From: M269 sp964640795
GTDB lineage: Bacteria > Pseudomonadota > Gammaproteobacteria > Enterobacterales > Alteromonadaceae
Direction of reading: 5' to 3'
Assembly (NCBI GenBank): GCA_964640795.1
Contig: CAZXIN010000025.1
Coordinates: 1-64,000, forward strand
Length of the DNA: 64,000 nucleotides
Positions 47,589 through 56,813 of the stretch are shown here, one piece after another (positions within the stretch are counted from its first letter, which is position 1; every line of letters begins with the position of its first letter). Both the position numbers and the translations under genes were made by a program. The notes beneath the pieces were generated by a model, which was not told the DNA's origin, searched no databases, and worked only from the letters and a program-made list of their open reading frames with translations.

Positions 47589-48968
47589 TCAAAAAATTTG
47601 CAACGCAGTTTCTATCGCTGAATCCGTTTGTTGTTCAAAGTCAAAAGCGGTAAAAGATTCAACAAAAACCTCGGGGGGTATTCCTCTAACTTCATAATCT
47701 TCACCGTTAGCAGCAACAACTATTTGATTGCTTAGACTGAATCGCCAACCGTTTGGTAATACCCTTTCAAGTTGAGAGAACGCACCATTAGTATTCTCAC
47801 CAACAATAGTCACCTGTTCAAATGGCATCATGTTCATCGCAAATTGCTCTGCTGAACTGACCGAAGTTAAACTTGTAAGAACAGCGACATTACCTTCAAA
47901 GGCTTCCTCACCAGAAGGTAGTGAAACAAACGGTACTTCGGGAGTAAAACCTTCTAGGTGTCTTGTTTTTTCTGTATATAACAACGTTGCTGTCTCTGAA
48001 AACATGCTCGCAAACCTTAACGCTCTGGCATCACCGCCTCCGCCATTATTTCTCACGTCAATAATGATAGATTTTTTGTTCATAAACACTTGTAGGACGT
48101 CAGCAACAAAGCGATCAAAGGCGCGATCATGTTCTCGCCTATCACTGGATGAACCGCCAAAACCACTGAACCTATTCAAGTTTACATAACCAACATCATC
48201 ACTTATGTCTCCCCAATAAGCACCTCCTGAAGAATGAACTTGAAAATTGCCTCCTAAGTAGTTGTTTTGGATTATTTTATTAACTTGTGGATCGTTGGCT
48301 CTGATGAAACGCTGACTAAATTCTGGCGTAGCTGAACCATCAAAGAATTGGGAGCCAGTATTTAACGAAATATGCGCGTCTCCAAATTTTGAAAGGATTG
48401 CCACCATAATATCGAATAATTGAGCTTTGCTTGTATCGGGCGTTACTCGTGATCTAAAGTCTGAATAGATTTGCTGCCAATCAATACCGCGTTCACTAAA
48501 GTAGGTATAATTCTCATTGAATGTATGCCAAAAAACTTCGAAGCTTTTTTCTGGATCGTCAGAAAAGCCGGTTTCTCCTTCTTCACATGTTTCGGGTAGT
48601 GTTTGTTGCCTATCGAATAGCAATGTCTCAGAAGCACCAAGTAAAGGAGCGACCAACTCATCATTGCCATTCACTGACAACGACTCAACAACGTTTGCTT
48701 CCAAGTCACTAATTGATTGGTCAAATACCATGATACAACTTACTGAAGTTACCTCGAATAGCTGAGCATTATTTAACGTCAAGCTAGCGACTAATCCTGA
48801 TCCCTGTGAACGCCAAATACCTACTGTACTGTTTGATAATGGAGGTACCGTAATAATGTTATCGTTATCGCTCACGTCAATATCAACTGAACCTCCACCA
48901 CAAGCTGATAGGAGCGTACTAAGTAAACCAATAGTCGACGCAGTTCTTAAAATCGATTGCCAGTTCAT
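47589..48968 (-). CDS. Lipoprotein S41-family peptidase
   Basis: A 459-residue lipoprotein (lipobox LLSACG, anchor Cys about residue 23). The N-terminal part is beta-rich; the C-terminal half is an S41/tail-specific-protease fold with DVRNNGGGGDARALRF and TSVSSAEQFA. The Ser in SVSSAEQ is the likely nucleophile, followed by GENTNGAF. A typical PDZ domain is not evident. S41 enzymes cleave C-terminal tails of periplasmic proteins; substrate unknown here. Confidence 0.85.
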   Translation of the reverse strand: MNWQSILRTASTIGLLSTLLSACGGGSVDIDVSDNDNIITVPPLSNSTVGIWRSQGSGLVASLTLNNAQLFEVTSVSCIMVFDQSISDLEANVVESLSVNGNDELVAPLLGASETLLFDRQQTLPETCEEGETGFSDDPEKSFEVFWHTFNENYTYFSERGIDWQQIYSDFRSRVTPDTSKAQLFDIMVAILSKFGDAHISLNTGSQFFDGSATPEFSQRFIRANDPQVNKIIQNNYLGGNFQVHSSGGAYWGDISDDVGYVNLNRFSGFGGSSSDRREHDRAFDRFVADVLQVFMNKKSIIIDVRNNGGGGDARALRFASMFSETATLLYTEKTRHLEGFTPEVPFVSLPSGEEAFEGNVAVLTSLTSVSSAEQFAMNMMPFEQVTIVGENTNGAFSQLERVLPNGWRFSLSNQIVVAANGEDYEVRGIPPEVFVESFTAFDFEQQTDSAIETALQIF

Positions 48969-49149
48969 GATTTTATCCTCTGTTTTATATTTAGAATGAT
49001 GTTGCCTTCGAATTGATATCCATCATGCCGACTAACATTTGTGTTTATTTCTAAAATCATGTGAACTGCGATATAAACAAGTGAACAGCGACCGCTTACG
49101 CAATATGCCGGGTATACTTTAGTCATCGAATTTTGGAAAACATCTGTCT

Positions 49150-50925
49150 ATGAAAAGACTAATACGCTCTCTAATGCTTGGTTTACTGTTGGCCTTATCC
49201 TTATCCTTATCCTTATCAGTATATGCACAAGACACCCAATCAATGGGAAGCTGGAACGGCAACTTTGAGGGTTTTAAATATCGTATTGGAGACAATCCAG
49301 CTTGGTCTAAATTTGACGTTTCCCCGTCAAACTGGAAAGCCTTTGATAGAGATGTATTGATTGAACAGCAAGGCGTTTATTGGCTGCGCTTGGAAGGCAA
49401 TTTCAATGTCAATGAAGGGGTCCTTCGACCAGCATTTATACACTATCGGTCGCTAGCCTCATTCGAACTGTATTTTGATGGCCAACTATTGCATAAGAAT
49501 GGTGTTGTAGGCGCGACTAAAAACGAAGAAGTGCCAGGATACAAGCATGGACAGCTGATACTGCCTCGTGATTTGATAACTAGCGGCCCTCATGTTATTG
49601 CTCTTAAAATATCCAGCCACCATTGGCACAAGAGAGGCCCACTCTATCGATCTCATAACGTTCTCATTGACTTGTGGATCAACGAACATTCCGAGTTATT
49701 TTCCGAACGACTAGATAGGCAGTTTGCCGTTGGCTTTATGGCAGTTAATGTTTTCTTAGCTTGCTATTACGCTATTTTATTTATAGGAAACAGAAGACAG
49801 GTTACCCATTTATGTTTTAGCCTACTTTCTGTCGGTATGTTCTTGATAGGTACATTTGATAACCTACATTGGATAATTGACATGCCTTACCATTGGGATT
49901 ACCCCAAATTTCCTTTATTCGCTTTCTCAATTATCGCAACATCAATTCTCTTACCACTGGCGTTCATGCTTCAGTTTAAAACTCAGCATAGACGGTTTTG
50001 GATCCTAGGCTTACTCATCTATTTTGGGTTTTGTTTAACCCTAGTTGATAAGCAACATGTCGGCGGATGGGGAATCGTTGGATCATTTGTTTGTGCCATA
50101 TTGATTACCTCTATCGCGATATTTCATAAACAGAGCTATGCTTGGCTTTCTTTGATTGGGTTGATCCTATGTCCATTAGGATTACTCATAGAAAACAACT
50201 ACTTCTATCTATCATTTTCCATTTTAAGCCTTCTGATGTTAACAGGTTTAACCTTACAAGATCGTAAACAACGAGAGAAACACCATGAAATAAGATTGCA
50301 AGCTAGTCAGTTTGAAGCGGAGCTGTTACGTAAAAATATTCAACCACATTTCTTAATGAATAGCCTAACAACAATTCTTGAATGGGTTGAAGTCCAACCG
50401 GAGAAAGCAGGTCAGTTTATTGAACTTTTGGCTGAGGAGTTTCGTTTGTTTAACCAAATATCATCTGAAAACCTCATTTCAATGGATAAAGAAGTGACGC
50501 TATGTCGACTGCATCTTGAAGTCATGGGTTTTCGTATGCAAAAGGTATTTAAACTTGATCTTGAAAACGTCAACCCAGACACATTAGTGCCTCCAGCAAT
50601 TTTCCATACTTTGGTAGAAAACGGCATTAGTCATAATAGCTACGACAAACAAGAGAATCATTTCACCCTTAAGGAAAAACATGAGGGAGATGAGCTTATT
50701 TATGAATTTTTAACACCTTGTAATGACATCAGTAGTGAAAACCGCAATAACGTGGGTACTGGTGTTGGTACACAATATATCGAATCTCGACTAGAGCAAG
50801 CTTTCTCCGGTCATTGGCAATTGAAAGCAAGCAAGGTAGACAATATGTGGTCCACCAAAATCCACATCAAATCACTCATGTTAAAAACAAACAGTGAGGA
50901 AACAGATGCATATCGTTATCGTTGA
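49150..50925 (+). CDS. LytS/YehU-type sensor histidine kinase with 7TM sensor
   Basis: A 591-residue kinase. A signal peptide with the hexanucleotide (TTATCC) repeat (LALSLSLSLSV) is followed by a periplasmic beta-sandwich, about 30-175. Seven transmembrane helices (about 190-375; 7TMR-DISM type) follow. The His-kinase domain has the LytS-type box IQPHFLMNSLTTI, and the HATPase carries LVENGISHNS and GTGVGTQYIESRLEQAF. It is cotranscribed with the LytTR regulator, overlapping it by 20 bases. Confidence 0.88.
   Translation: MKRLIRSLMLGLLLALSLSLSLSVYAQDTQSMGSWNGNFEGFKYRIGDNPAWSKFDVSPSNWKAFDRDVLIEQQGVYWLRLEGNFNVNEGVLRPAFIHYRSLASFELYFDGQLLHKNGVVGATKNEEVPGYKHGQLILPRDLITSGPHVIALKISSHHWHKRGPLYRSHNVLIDLWINEHSELFSERLDRQFAVGFMAVNVFLACYYAILFIGNRRQVTHLCFSLLSVGMFLIGTFDNLHWIIDMPYHWDYPKFPLFAFSIIATSILLPLAFMLQFKTQHRRFWILGLLIYFGFCLTLVDKQHVGGWGIVGSFVCAILITSIAIFHKQSYAWLSLIGLILCPLGLLIENNYFYLSFSILSLLMLTGLTLQDRKQREKHHEIRLQASQFEAELLRKNIQPHFLMNSLTTILEWVEVQPEKAGQFIELLAEEFRLFNQISSENLISMDKEVTLCRLHLEVMGFRMQKVFKLDLENVNPDTLVPPAIFHTLVENGISHNSYDKQENHFTLKEKHEGDELIYEFLTPCNDISSENRNNVGTGVGTQYIESRLEQAFSGHWQLKASKVDNMWSTKIHIKSLMLKTNSEETDAYRYR
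49195..49218 (+). repeat. TTATCC hexanucleotide repeat in signal peptide
   Basis: Three perfect TTATCC copies followed by TTATCA encode the Leu-Ser repeats of the kinase's signal peptide. Six-base steps change the length of the hydrophobic stretch by two residues without changing the frame. Confidence 0.9.
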
Positions 50926-51604
50926 AGATGAACCGGTAGTTGCACAACGTATAGAACGGCTAACTCGTGATATTTTAAAAAACAAATTATCGACGATAAA
51001 GTGCTTCAACGCCGTTGATGCAGCCCTTGACTATTTATCTGAAAAGCCTATCGACCTATTACTATTGGATCTTAATTTAAACGGCCGAAATGGCTTTGAT
51101 GTTTTGAGTGCTGCTGTAGCTGAGTCGTTCCAAACCGTTATCATTTCTGCTTTTTCGGAACAAGCAATAACAGCTTTTGATTATGGTGTTGTCGATTTCG
51201 TCAATAAACCATTCTCAAAAGCTCGGCTTGAAAAAGCAATCGGACGCTGTATGAAAGAGGATGAATCAACGAATGCGAAAACTAAATATTTGGCTATCAA
51301 AAAACACCACTCACTTGAACTCATCCATATTGACGATATCTGCTTTATTCAGGCCTGTAATATTTACTCTGAAGTAGTTATGAACGATGGCAAGATACAC
51401 TTACATGATAAAGCTCTCGGTAAACTCGCTATCGTATTACCGTCTGTATTTAAACGGATACACAAGTCCTATGTGGTTAAAATGTCGGAAGTAAAACGCG
51501 TAATCGTCCACAAAGGCAGCAAATACGAAGTCGAACTAAGTAACGAAAGAGCCCTCCCTATTGGCCGCACATATTACAAAAGCTTGATGGAATACTTTAA
51601 TTAG
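50906..51604 (+). CDS. LytTR-family response regulator
   Basis: A 232-residue regulator. The receiver domain has EDEP at about 6-9, phospho-acceptor Asp in LLLLDLNLNG, IISAF and the conserved Lys in VNKPFSKARL. From about 130 a LytTR DNA-binding domain follows, with KSYVVKMSEVKRV and PIGRTYYKSL near the end. The start is the ATG at 50906 with GAGGAAA upstream; a GTG four codons earlier overlaps that site. It is the partner of the kinase encoded just upstream. Target genes are not known, and no LytTR site was identified. Confidence 0.93.
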   Translation: MHIVIVEDEPVVAQRIERLTRDILKNKLSTIKCFNAVDAALDYLSEKPIDLLLLDLNLNGRNGFDVLSAAVAESFQTVIISAFSEQAITAFDYGVVDFVNKPFSKARLEKAIGRCMKEDESTNAKTKYLAIKKHHSLELIHIDDICFIQACNIYSEVVMNDGKIHLHDKALGKLAIVLPSVFKRIHKSYVVKMSEVKRVIVHKGSKYEVELSNERALPIGRTYYKSLMEYFN

Positions 51605-51631
51605 AGCGTGTTGTTCTGCTCAACATAAGGT

Positions 51632-53131
51632 TTATCCTCCTTTTGAATCAATACGATTCAAAAGCTTTTTTGCATTTTCTAAAGACGGCCCTTTAATGCC
51701 ACTTTCGACAATATGAGTTAAGTATTGCTTTGCTTTTTGAGGAGCATCATTCATCGACATCTCAGCCAAAGCGGTCCAGCTCCAAACAAGGAACAGACGA
51801 TTAATAAAATCCTGTTGCTGATTAGGTAGATCCAAAATACGCTGAAAGCAGTTCACAGCTTCTGGTATGCGTGATCGTTGTTGTAGTAAGTACCCCTGTG
51901 CTAACAATATCCACCTGTTTTTAGGGTTTGCAGAAAGCAATTCCTTTCCCATAGACAAGGCACTATCTTTCACAAAGTCATCAGGTAATCGCAAAGCCGC
52001 AAAGTGAGTGACGGGATCATGATCGCCGTCAGCGTAAGCATTAGCGGCTTTTAATTTTATTAACGCTTCCTTGGGTTTTTTGTTCCATAGATCTATTAAA
52101 GCATGCCCCACCCACTCCAATTCAAAGTTATAATCCATCTTGTTGACAGAGTTTGTGCCATCAACTGGAAAAGATAACGCAATAGGGGCGTTCGGCTTAG
52201 AAAATAAGAAAGTACGTAAGAAACTCATGGCGAATGGTGACTTAGTAACATCCCCCATTAATAGACGAAATGGGTCACTTAGTGTATTCGCATTCGCTAG
52301 AATAAACAGTGTAAGCTTTTTTGACGGCACATATAGCCATAAAGCCCCTGAATGTTCAGGATCATCCTGTCCAAAACTCCACACAACGTCTTCTCCATAA
52401 ATTCGCTGGGCAAACCAACCGAGACTGACGGGTAACTCTTGTCCTGAAGTTGATACAGACGGTTTATATAGAGATTCTTGATACGCTACTGTTAGCAGTT
52501 TGCCTTGCGCCAAAGCCATAAAATACTTCATCATCTCATCAACACTAGATACAAGCCCCGCATGAGCACCTAAATGCGGCGAGTCATATACTTTCATCCC
52601 TGACGGTAACTGTATTCGCTTCTCAAAAACCGTTTTAAGTGATTGCTTAGTGATTGTTTCGATAACTTGTCCCAGTATCGCGTACCGATTAGTTCCATAG
52701 ACATAACTTTCACCAACATTACCCTCAGAAGTATGAGTAAGCAGGTGTCTTAAGTTAACCTGACTAGACATGTTGAGCTTAGGGATAATATCTTTAACAG
52801 GCGTATCTAATTCTACTTTTCCTTCTTCAACAAGCTGCATAATAACTACCGTAGTCAACGATTTCGTTACGGAAGCGATACGTAACGGAGTTGAAGATAA
52901 AAATGGTTTATCTTTATTATGTTGTAACCAACCGAAGGCTGACTTAGCGATAACTTCATCGTCCTTTATGACGACATAAGCAAGTCCGGGTATATTTAAA
53001 TGTGATTTAAGTTCAGAGACTTCCTTATGAAACTGCTGCTTGTTTAAAGTCCAGTTTACATCGTTACCTGACCAAACCATTTTTGATACGGCAGCAGCGA
53101 CGACGAATAAGAGCGTTAATAAACTTTTCAT
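51632..53131 (-). CDS. Serine hydrolase (beta-lactamase/PBP4-like) with TPR-like tail
   Basis: A 499-residue secreted protein with a signal peptide (cleaved near VWSG). The SxxK motif SVTKS and the YxN-like YGTNRYAIL are the class C beta-lactamase/esterase signatures, about residues 88-165. The last 150 residues are helical and resemble TPR repeats. Such proteins are often esterases or D-aminopeptidases rather than true lactamases. It is divergent from the CadC-like gene, 124 bases apart. Confidence 0.87.
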   Translation of the reverse strand: MKSLLTLLFVVAAAVSKMVWSGNDVNWTLNKQQFHKEVSELKSHLNIPGLAYVVIKDDEVIAKSAFGWLQHNKDKPFLSSTPLRIASVTKSLTTVVIMQLVEEGKVELDTPVKDIIPKLNMSSQVNLRHLLTHTSEGNVGESYVYGTNRYAILGQVIETITKQSLKTVFEKRIQLPSGMKVYDSPHLGAHAGLVSSVDEMMKYFMALAQGKLLTVAYQESLYKPSVSTSGQELPVSLGWFAQRIYGEDVVWSFGQDDPEHSGALWLYVPSKKLTLFILANANTLSDPFRLLMGDVTKSPFAMSFLRTFLFSKPNAPIALSFPVDGTNSVNKMDYNFELEWVGHALIDLWNKKPKEALIKLKAANAYADGDHDPVTHFAALRLPDDFVKDSALSMGKELLSANPKNRWILLAQGYLLQQRSRIPEAVNCFQRILDLPNQQQDFINRLFLVWSWTALAEMSMNDAPQKAKQYLTHIVESGIKGPSLENAKKLLNRIDSKGG

Positions 53132-53255
53132 TAATATTGTCCATAAAGTTAGCCATCAGGTTTGTAAAACCTATGGCACAATAGTGCTATTGGATTATTG
53201 TTAACATCATTTCATAACAACTTAATTTAACCGTCATGAAGAAAGGTAAAGATTA

Positions 53256-54863
53256 ATGAAGGAAGGTGAAAACCTAAATAAAACAGAGTGTTATGAAGTA
53301 GACGATCTCGTTGTCAATCTCAACGAAAGAACGGTTTATCGCGACAACGAACGCTTAACATTCCCGGAATTAAGTTTTGATCTTTTTGCCAAACTCATAG
53401 AAAAGTCTCCTAACCCTGTTAGTCGTGATGTGTTGGTTCAAGAAGTGTGGCATTCCAAATTCGTTAATGAAGATACCATTGTTCAACGGATCGCCATGTT
53501 AAGAAAAGTACTGAATGATGATCCCAAAAGCCCTCGCTACATTCGTACAGTTAGAGGAATAGGTTATGCTTTGTTATCGAAAGTTGAAGCCCGTAAAATA
53601 GATAACATCGTCCCTCGAGAAAAAGAGGAATTTAGCCCCACAGATAAAATCAAGCAGTTTAAAAAAGTCCAATACTTATCAGTTGGTGCCTTACTACTTA
53701 TCACTATTTTAGTGAATGTGTTGCCTCAATTAGTGAAACCCGAGACCCAATCAAACGCCGATCAAGTCATGCAATCAAGTGACGACAAGCTAAATGATCA
53801 AGCGAGGCAGCTTTTGAGTGTTTGGCAAGCAGATGAAAACAACAAAGCGATAGAATTATTACAATCTTTGCTAGCTCGTAACCCCACACATACAGAAGCA
53901 GCACTCACTTTAAGTTTTGCTCTATCCACCCGTGAAACAAAGTTTGATGGTTCTAACGAAGATGCTTTAAGTGCAGAGAAAATAGCAAGAAGCATTATAG
54001 AAGATAAACCACTGCATGGAAGTGCATGGCATGCCCTCGCCTATGCTTTAGACGCTCAAAGTCAAATTGATGAAGCTTTACTTGCTTACCAACGCGCTTA
54101 CGAAATTGATCCTACAGACACTACGGCTATGTCGAGTGCTGCGCATTTAATGCTTGTTCGTGGTCGATTATATGAAGCTTTGCAGCTTGATCTTAAAGGT
54201 CGTCAATCGTTAGACTCCTCTATCTTTGCAGAACTACAAATAGCAAAAAGCTTAGAATTACTTGGACTCGAGAGTAGCGAGTTTTGGTGGCAAGAAGCTG
54301 AGAAATTACCGCTTAACGATGCAAAGTTTCGTTATGAGCGAGTTAAAAGTTACTTGGCTAAAAATCAATTAAAGCAAGCTGAACAACTTCTCAAAAATTC
54401 ACTGGCTGAATACCCAAAGTCTAAGGACTTTAACTACTTATTGGGTAGGTTAATGCTACGACAAAAAGACATCGATAATGCCAAACAATATTTTGTTAAT
54501 TCGGGAAACCAAGGAATTAACGATCTCGCTGCCACTGCAGCATTAGGTGGAGATAACGTTCAAGCTCAGAAACAGATCGAAAAGATCGAACAACAAATAC
54601 TTCTTGGGAATACTTGGCCTGCAACAAGAGTAACACTAGCAGAATTGTATTCCGCTGTTGGCAAAGAGAAAGAGTCATTTGATGCACTCGTTGATGCTAT
54701 TGATTTAGGTTGGCGCGATATAAATGTCATCGAAACATCGCCTTTTTTAGGGTGGATATCAACAATGCCGAACAGCAAAATACTAAAAGCGAGAATTCAA
54801 CAAGAACTAAATGCTCAGAGAGAGCTCGTCATCAATTTAGATGGGCTTTTACCTATCAAGTAA
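53256..54863 (+). CDS. CadC-type membrane-bound transcriptional regulator with TPRs
   Basis: A 535-residue protein. An OmpR-like winged-helix DNA-binding domain comes first (about 10-110: DDLVVNLNERTVYRDNERLTF, then RYIRTVRGIGYALL). One transmembrane helix is at about 145-163. The periplasmic part carries TPR-like repeats (for example EALLAYQRAYEIDPTDTTAMS). This is the CadC/ToxR-like layout: an envelope-sensing regulator that binds DNA while anchored in the membrane. The divergent serine hydrolase is a likely target by position, which I infer rather than see. Confidence 0.92.
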   Translation: MKEGENLNKTECYEVDDLVVNLNERTVYRDNERLTFPELSFDLFAKLIEKSPNPVSRDVLVQEVWHSKFVNEDTIVQRIAMLRKVLNDDPKSPRYIRTVRGIGYALLSKVEARKIDNIVPREKEEFSPTDKIKQFKKVQYLSVGALLLITILVNVLPQLVKPETQSNADQVMQSSDDKLNDQARQLLSVWQADENNKAIELLQSLLARNPTHTEAALTLSFALSTRETKFDGSNEDALSAEKIARSIIEDKPLHGSAWHALAYALDAQSQIDEALLAYQRAYEIDPTDTTAMSSAAHLMLVRGRLYEALQLDLKGRQSLDSSIFAELQIAKSLELLGLESSEFWWQEAEKLPLNDAKFRYERVKSYLAKNQLKQAEQLLKNSLAEYPKSKDFNYLLGRLMLRQKDIDNAKQYFVNSGNQGINDLAATAALGGDNVQAQKQIEKIEQQILLGNTWPATRVTLAELYSAVGKEKESFDALVDAIDLGWRDINVIETSPFLGWISTMPNSKILKARIQQELNAQRELVINLDGLLPIK

Positions 54864-54983
54864 TAGTATTCGAGGTAGACAACTAAGCGCAAAGAGTGAC
54901 AAGATACTAGCCGCTGCAATACCTCATAAATAAACACGCCATGTTTAGGGAAACAAACTCATCAAATTTTCATGGAGGAATAT

Positions 54984-55562
54984 ATGCAATTCCCACAACT
55001 CGAAACAAACCGCTTAAAATTAACCGCTTTAAAAGCGAATGATACCAATGCAATATTTGAGCTATTTTCTCATCCTTTGGTTGTTGAACATTACGATCTT
55101 GAAGCGTTTAACGATACATCTCAAGCCACTCAATTGATTGAGCTTTTCCAGTCTCGCTTTAGTGACAACTTAGGCATTCGCTGGGCTATTCGCTTGAAAG
55201 ATACAGACCAACTTATTGGTACATGCGGTTTCAATAGTTGGAATCCGAAGATGAAGAGTGCCGTGATCGGTTATGATTCGTTACCGAAATATTGGGGAAA
55301 TGGCTACATAACAGAAGCTATTCACATCATCGTTCAAGCCGCGTTTTCAGGAAAACTGGCATGTGGAGTTCTCAATCGAATTCAGGGAGATACTGTGCCA
55401 GGAAATGAAGCTTCTGAAGCAGTGCTACGAAAGATAGGTTTTGAAGAAGAAGGTTTAAGACGCCAAAGTGGTTACTGGAAAAACAAGTTTCACGATCTTA
55501 AATGTTTTGGTCTTCTTAGAGCTGAATACGAGAATAACAAACAGCGAGAGATAGGCCTCTAA
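54984..55562 (+). CDS. GNAT N-acetyltransferase (RimJ/RimL-like)
   Basis: A 192-residue acetyltransferase. LETNRLKLTALKANDTNAIFE at the start, IGTCGFNSWNPKMKSAVIGYDSLPKYWGNGYITEA (the acetyl-CoA loop Q/GxxGxG/A-type motif) and IGFEEEGLRRQ are typical of the GNAT family of the RimJ type. The start at 54984 has GGAGGA upstream; an ATG four codons earlier contains that site. Target (protein N terminus or small molecule) unknown. It overlaps the DUF1349 gene by 1 base. Confidence 0.85.
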   Translation: MQFPQLETNRLKLTALKANDTNAIFELFSHPLVVEHYDLEAFNDTSQATQLIELFQSRFSDNLGIRWAIRLKDTDQLIGTCGFNSWNPKMKSAVIGYDSLPKYWGNGYITEAIHIIVQAAFSGKLACGVLNRIQGDTVPGNEASEAVLRKIGFEEEGLRRQSGYWKNKFHDLKCFGLLRAEYENNKQREIGL

Positions 55563-56188
55563 TGGACTTTACTCAAGGTACATGGATTAACGAACCGAAG
55601 GAACATCAAGTCACTTCAGAGTTTGTTTCAATCACTACAGCGCCAGAAACTGATCTCTGGCAACGCTCCTACTATGGCTTTAGGAATGACAATGCACCCG
55701 GCTTACTGTTAGAGTCTGATGACAACTTCACATTTACGGCCAAAGTCAATTTTGACTATAGGACTCAATTCGATCAGAGTGGTTTGTTAATTTATATCGA
55801 CAGCGATAATTGGTTTAAAGCGTCTATCGAATATGAGAATAAGCAATATTCCCGATTAGGTAGCGTTGTCACTAATCTTGGTTACTCTGATTGGGCAACA
55901 ACCGATATTCCTATCGTTGATCATATATGGTATCGCTTAAGTCGTAGGGGGCCTGACTTTCTAATAGAATCATCGATTGATGGCCAAGAATTCAAGCAAA
56001 TGCGCATATTCCATCTTCACAAATTAGGCGATACCACAGAAGAAATGGGGAAATGCAACCCACCCCAACCAGCGTTAAGTTCAGTTAAGTTTGGTATCTA
56101 CGCTTGTAGTCCTCAGTCATCTTCATTTCATGCGACATTTTCCAATATGAGCTTAGAATCTTGCCGATGGTTAGCGCATGCTGAATAG
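55562..56188 (+). CDS. DUF1349 family protein
   Basis: A 208-residue protein of the DUF1349 (YesU-like) family, a concanavalin-like beta-sandwich. SEFVSITTAPETDLWQRSYYGF and FDQSGLLIYIDSDNWFKASIEYENKQY are the family motif. Usual length is about 190-220. No catalytic residues are known to me. It overlaps the upstream GNAT gene by one base (TAATG) and the downstream one by 11 bases. The tight spacing suggests coupled translation; the shared function is unknown. Confidence 0.85.
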   Translation: MDFTQGTWINEPKEHQVTSEFVSITTAPETDLWQRSYYGFRNDNAPGLLLESDDNFTFTAKVNFDYRTQFDQSGLLIYIDSDNWFKASIEYENKQYSRLGSVVTNLGYSDWATTDIPIVDHIWYRLSRRGPDFLIESSIDGQEFKQMRIFHLHKLGDTTEEMGKCNPPQPALSSVKFGIYACSPQSSSFHATFSNMSLESCRWLAHAE

Positions 56189-56645
56189 ATTTACAGAGAT
56201 AACAGTAAGAGAAGCCACAAAACAAGATATTGATGTAATCTATGAGCTCATTGCCGCTATTGCACAGCATCATAACCAAGAGCATCACATCCATACGGAT
56301 AAAACTGAATTGGAGGAGTCAGGCTTTGGTTCATCAGCTAAATTTGATGTTATCCTTGCTGAAGTTAATGGAACAACTGCAGGATACGTTTCTTTTACGT
56401 GGGCTTATTCAATTTGGCTTGGCGCTTCATATATGCATGTCGATGATGTTTTCGTTTGGGAAGCATATCGGGGACAAAAAGTTGGTAAGGCACTCATGTT
56501 CAAAGCCAAGCAGATCTGTCAATCACATGGTGCTAAAAAGTTAAAATGGGAAGTTCAAGAAGATAACCATAAGGCAATTAATTTTTATAAACGCCTTGGC
56601 GCAGAAGTTAACATTAAAGGTGTTTGTCACTGGTCAGCAGAATGA
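56178..56645 (+). CDS. GNAT N-acetyltransferase (diamine-acetyltransferase-like)
   Basis: A 155-residue acetyltransferase. The N-terminal REATKQDIDVIYELIAAIAQ, AYSIWLGASYMHVDDVFVWE, AYRGQKVGKALMFKAKQICQ (acetyl-CoA binding loop) and NFYKRLGAEV match the GNAT fold of the spermidine/diamine acetyltransferase type. It overlaps the DUF1349 gene by 11 bases. Substrate is not known; polyamine is only a family-level suggestion. Confidence 0.87.
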   Translation: MLNRFTEITVREATKQDIDVIYELIAAIAQHHNQEHHIHTDKTELEESGFGSSAKFDVILAEVNGTTAGYVSFTWAYSIWLGASYMHVDDVFVWEAYRGQKVGKALMFKAKQICQSHGAKKLKWEVQEDNHKAINFYKRLGAEVNIKGVCHWSAE

Positions 56646-56684
56646 TATTGCTCTTTGTCCACAAAAAACGTCACTGTTATGTCA

Positions 56685-56711
56685 GCGCCACTCGGAAAGA
56701 ACGAGTAGCGC
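56685..56711. other. Intergenic hairpin
   Basis: A 10-base arm GCGCCACTCG pairs with CGAGTAGCGC (one mismatch) around a GAAAGAA loop, between the convergent GNAT gene and the catalase-like gene. No T run follows, so a terminator role is not supported, though the position would suit one. Confidence 0.4.
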
Positions 56712-56813
56712 AACTTATGTTGGTTGGCTTTATTTACCAATAGCTAGCCATATTTTGGGGCATCAAAAAATGAAGCCGTAATAAACAGTATAACTAACTC
56801 ACGATAACCTCGG

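Noticed and set aside
51632..53131. True antibiotic-resistance beta-lactamase
   Set aside because: The family motifs fit, but length and a TPR-like tail fit the broader serine hydrolase group better, and no resistance context is visible.
56685..56711. Integron attC site
   Set aside because: The stem is too short, and the conserved outer boxes are not both present.
56596..56781. 61-codon ORF at the end of the second GNAT gene
   Set aside because: It overlaps the GNAT gene out of frame, has no ribosome site, and lies over the intergenic hairpin. The product has no recognisable features.
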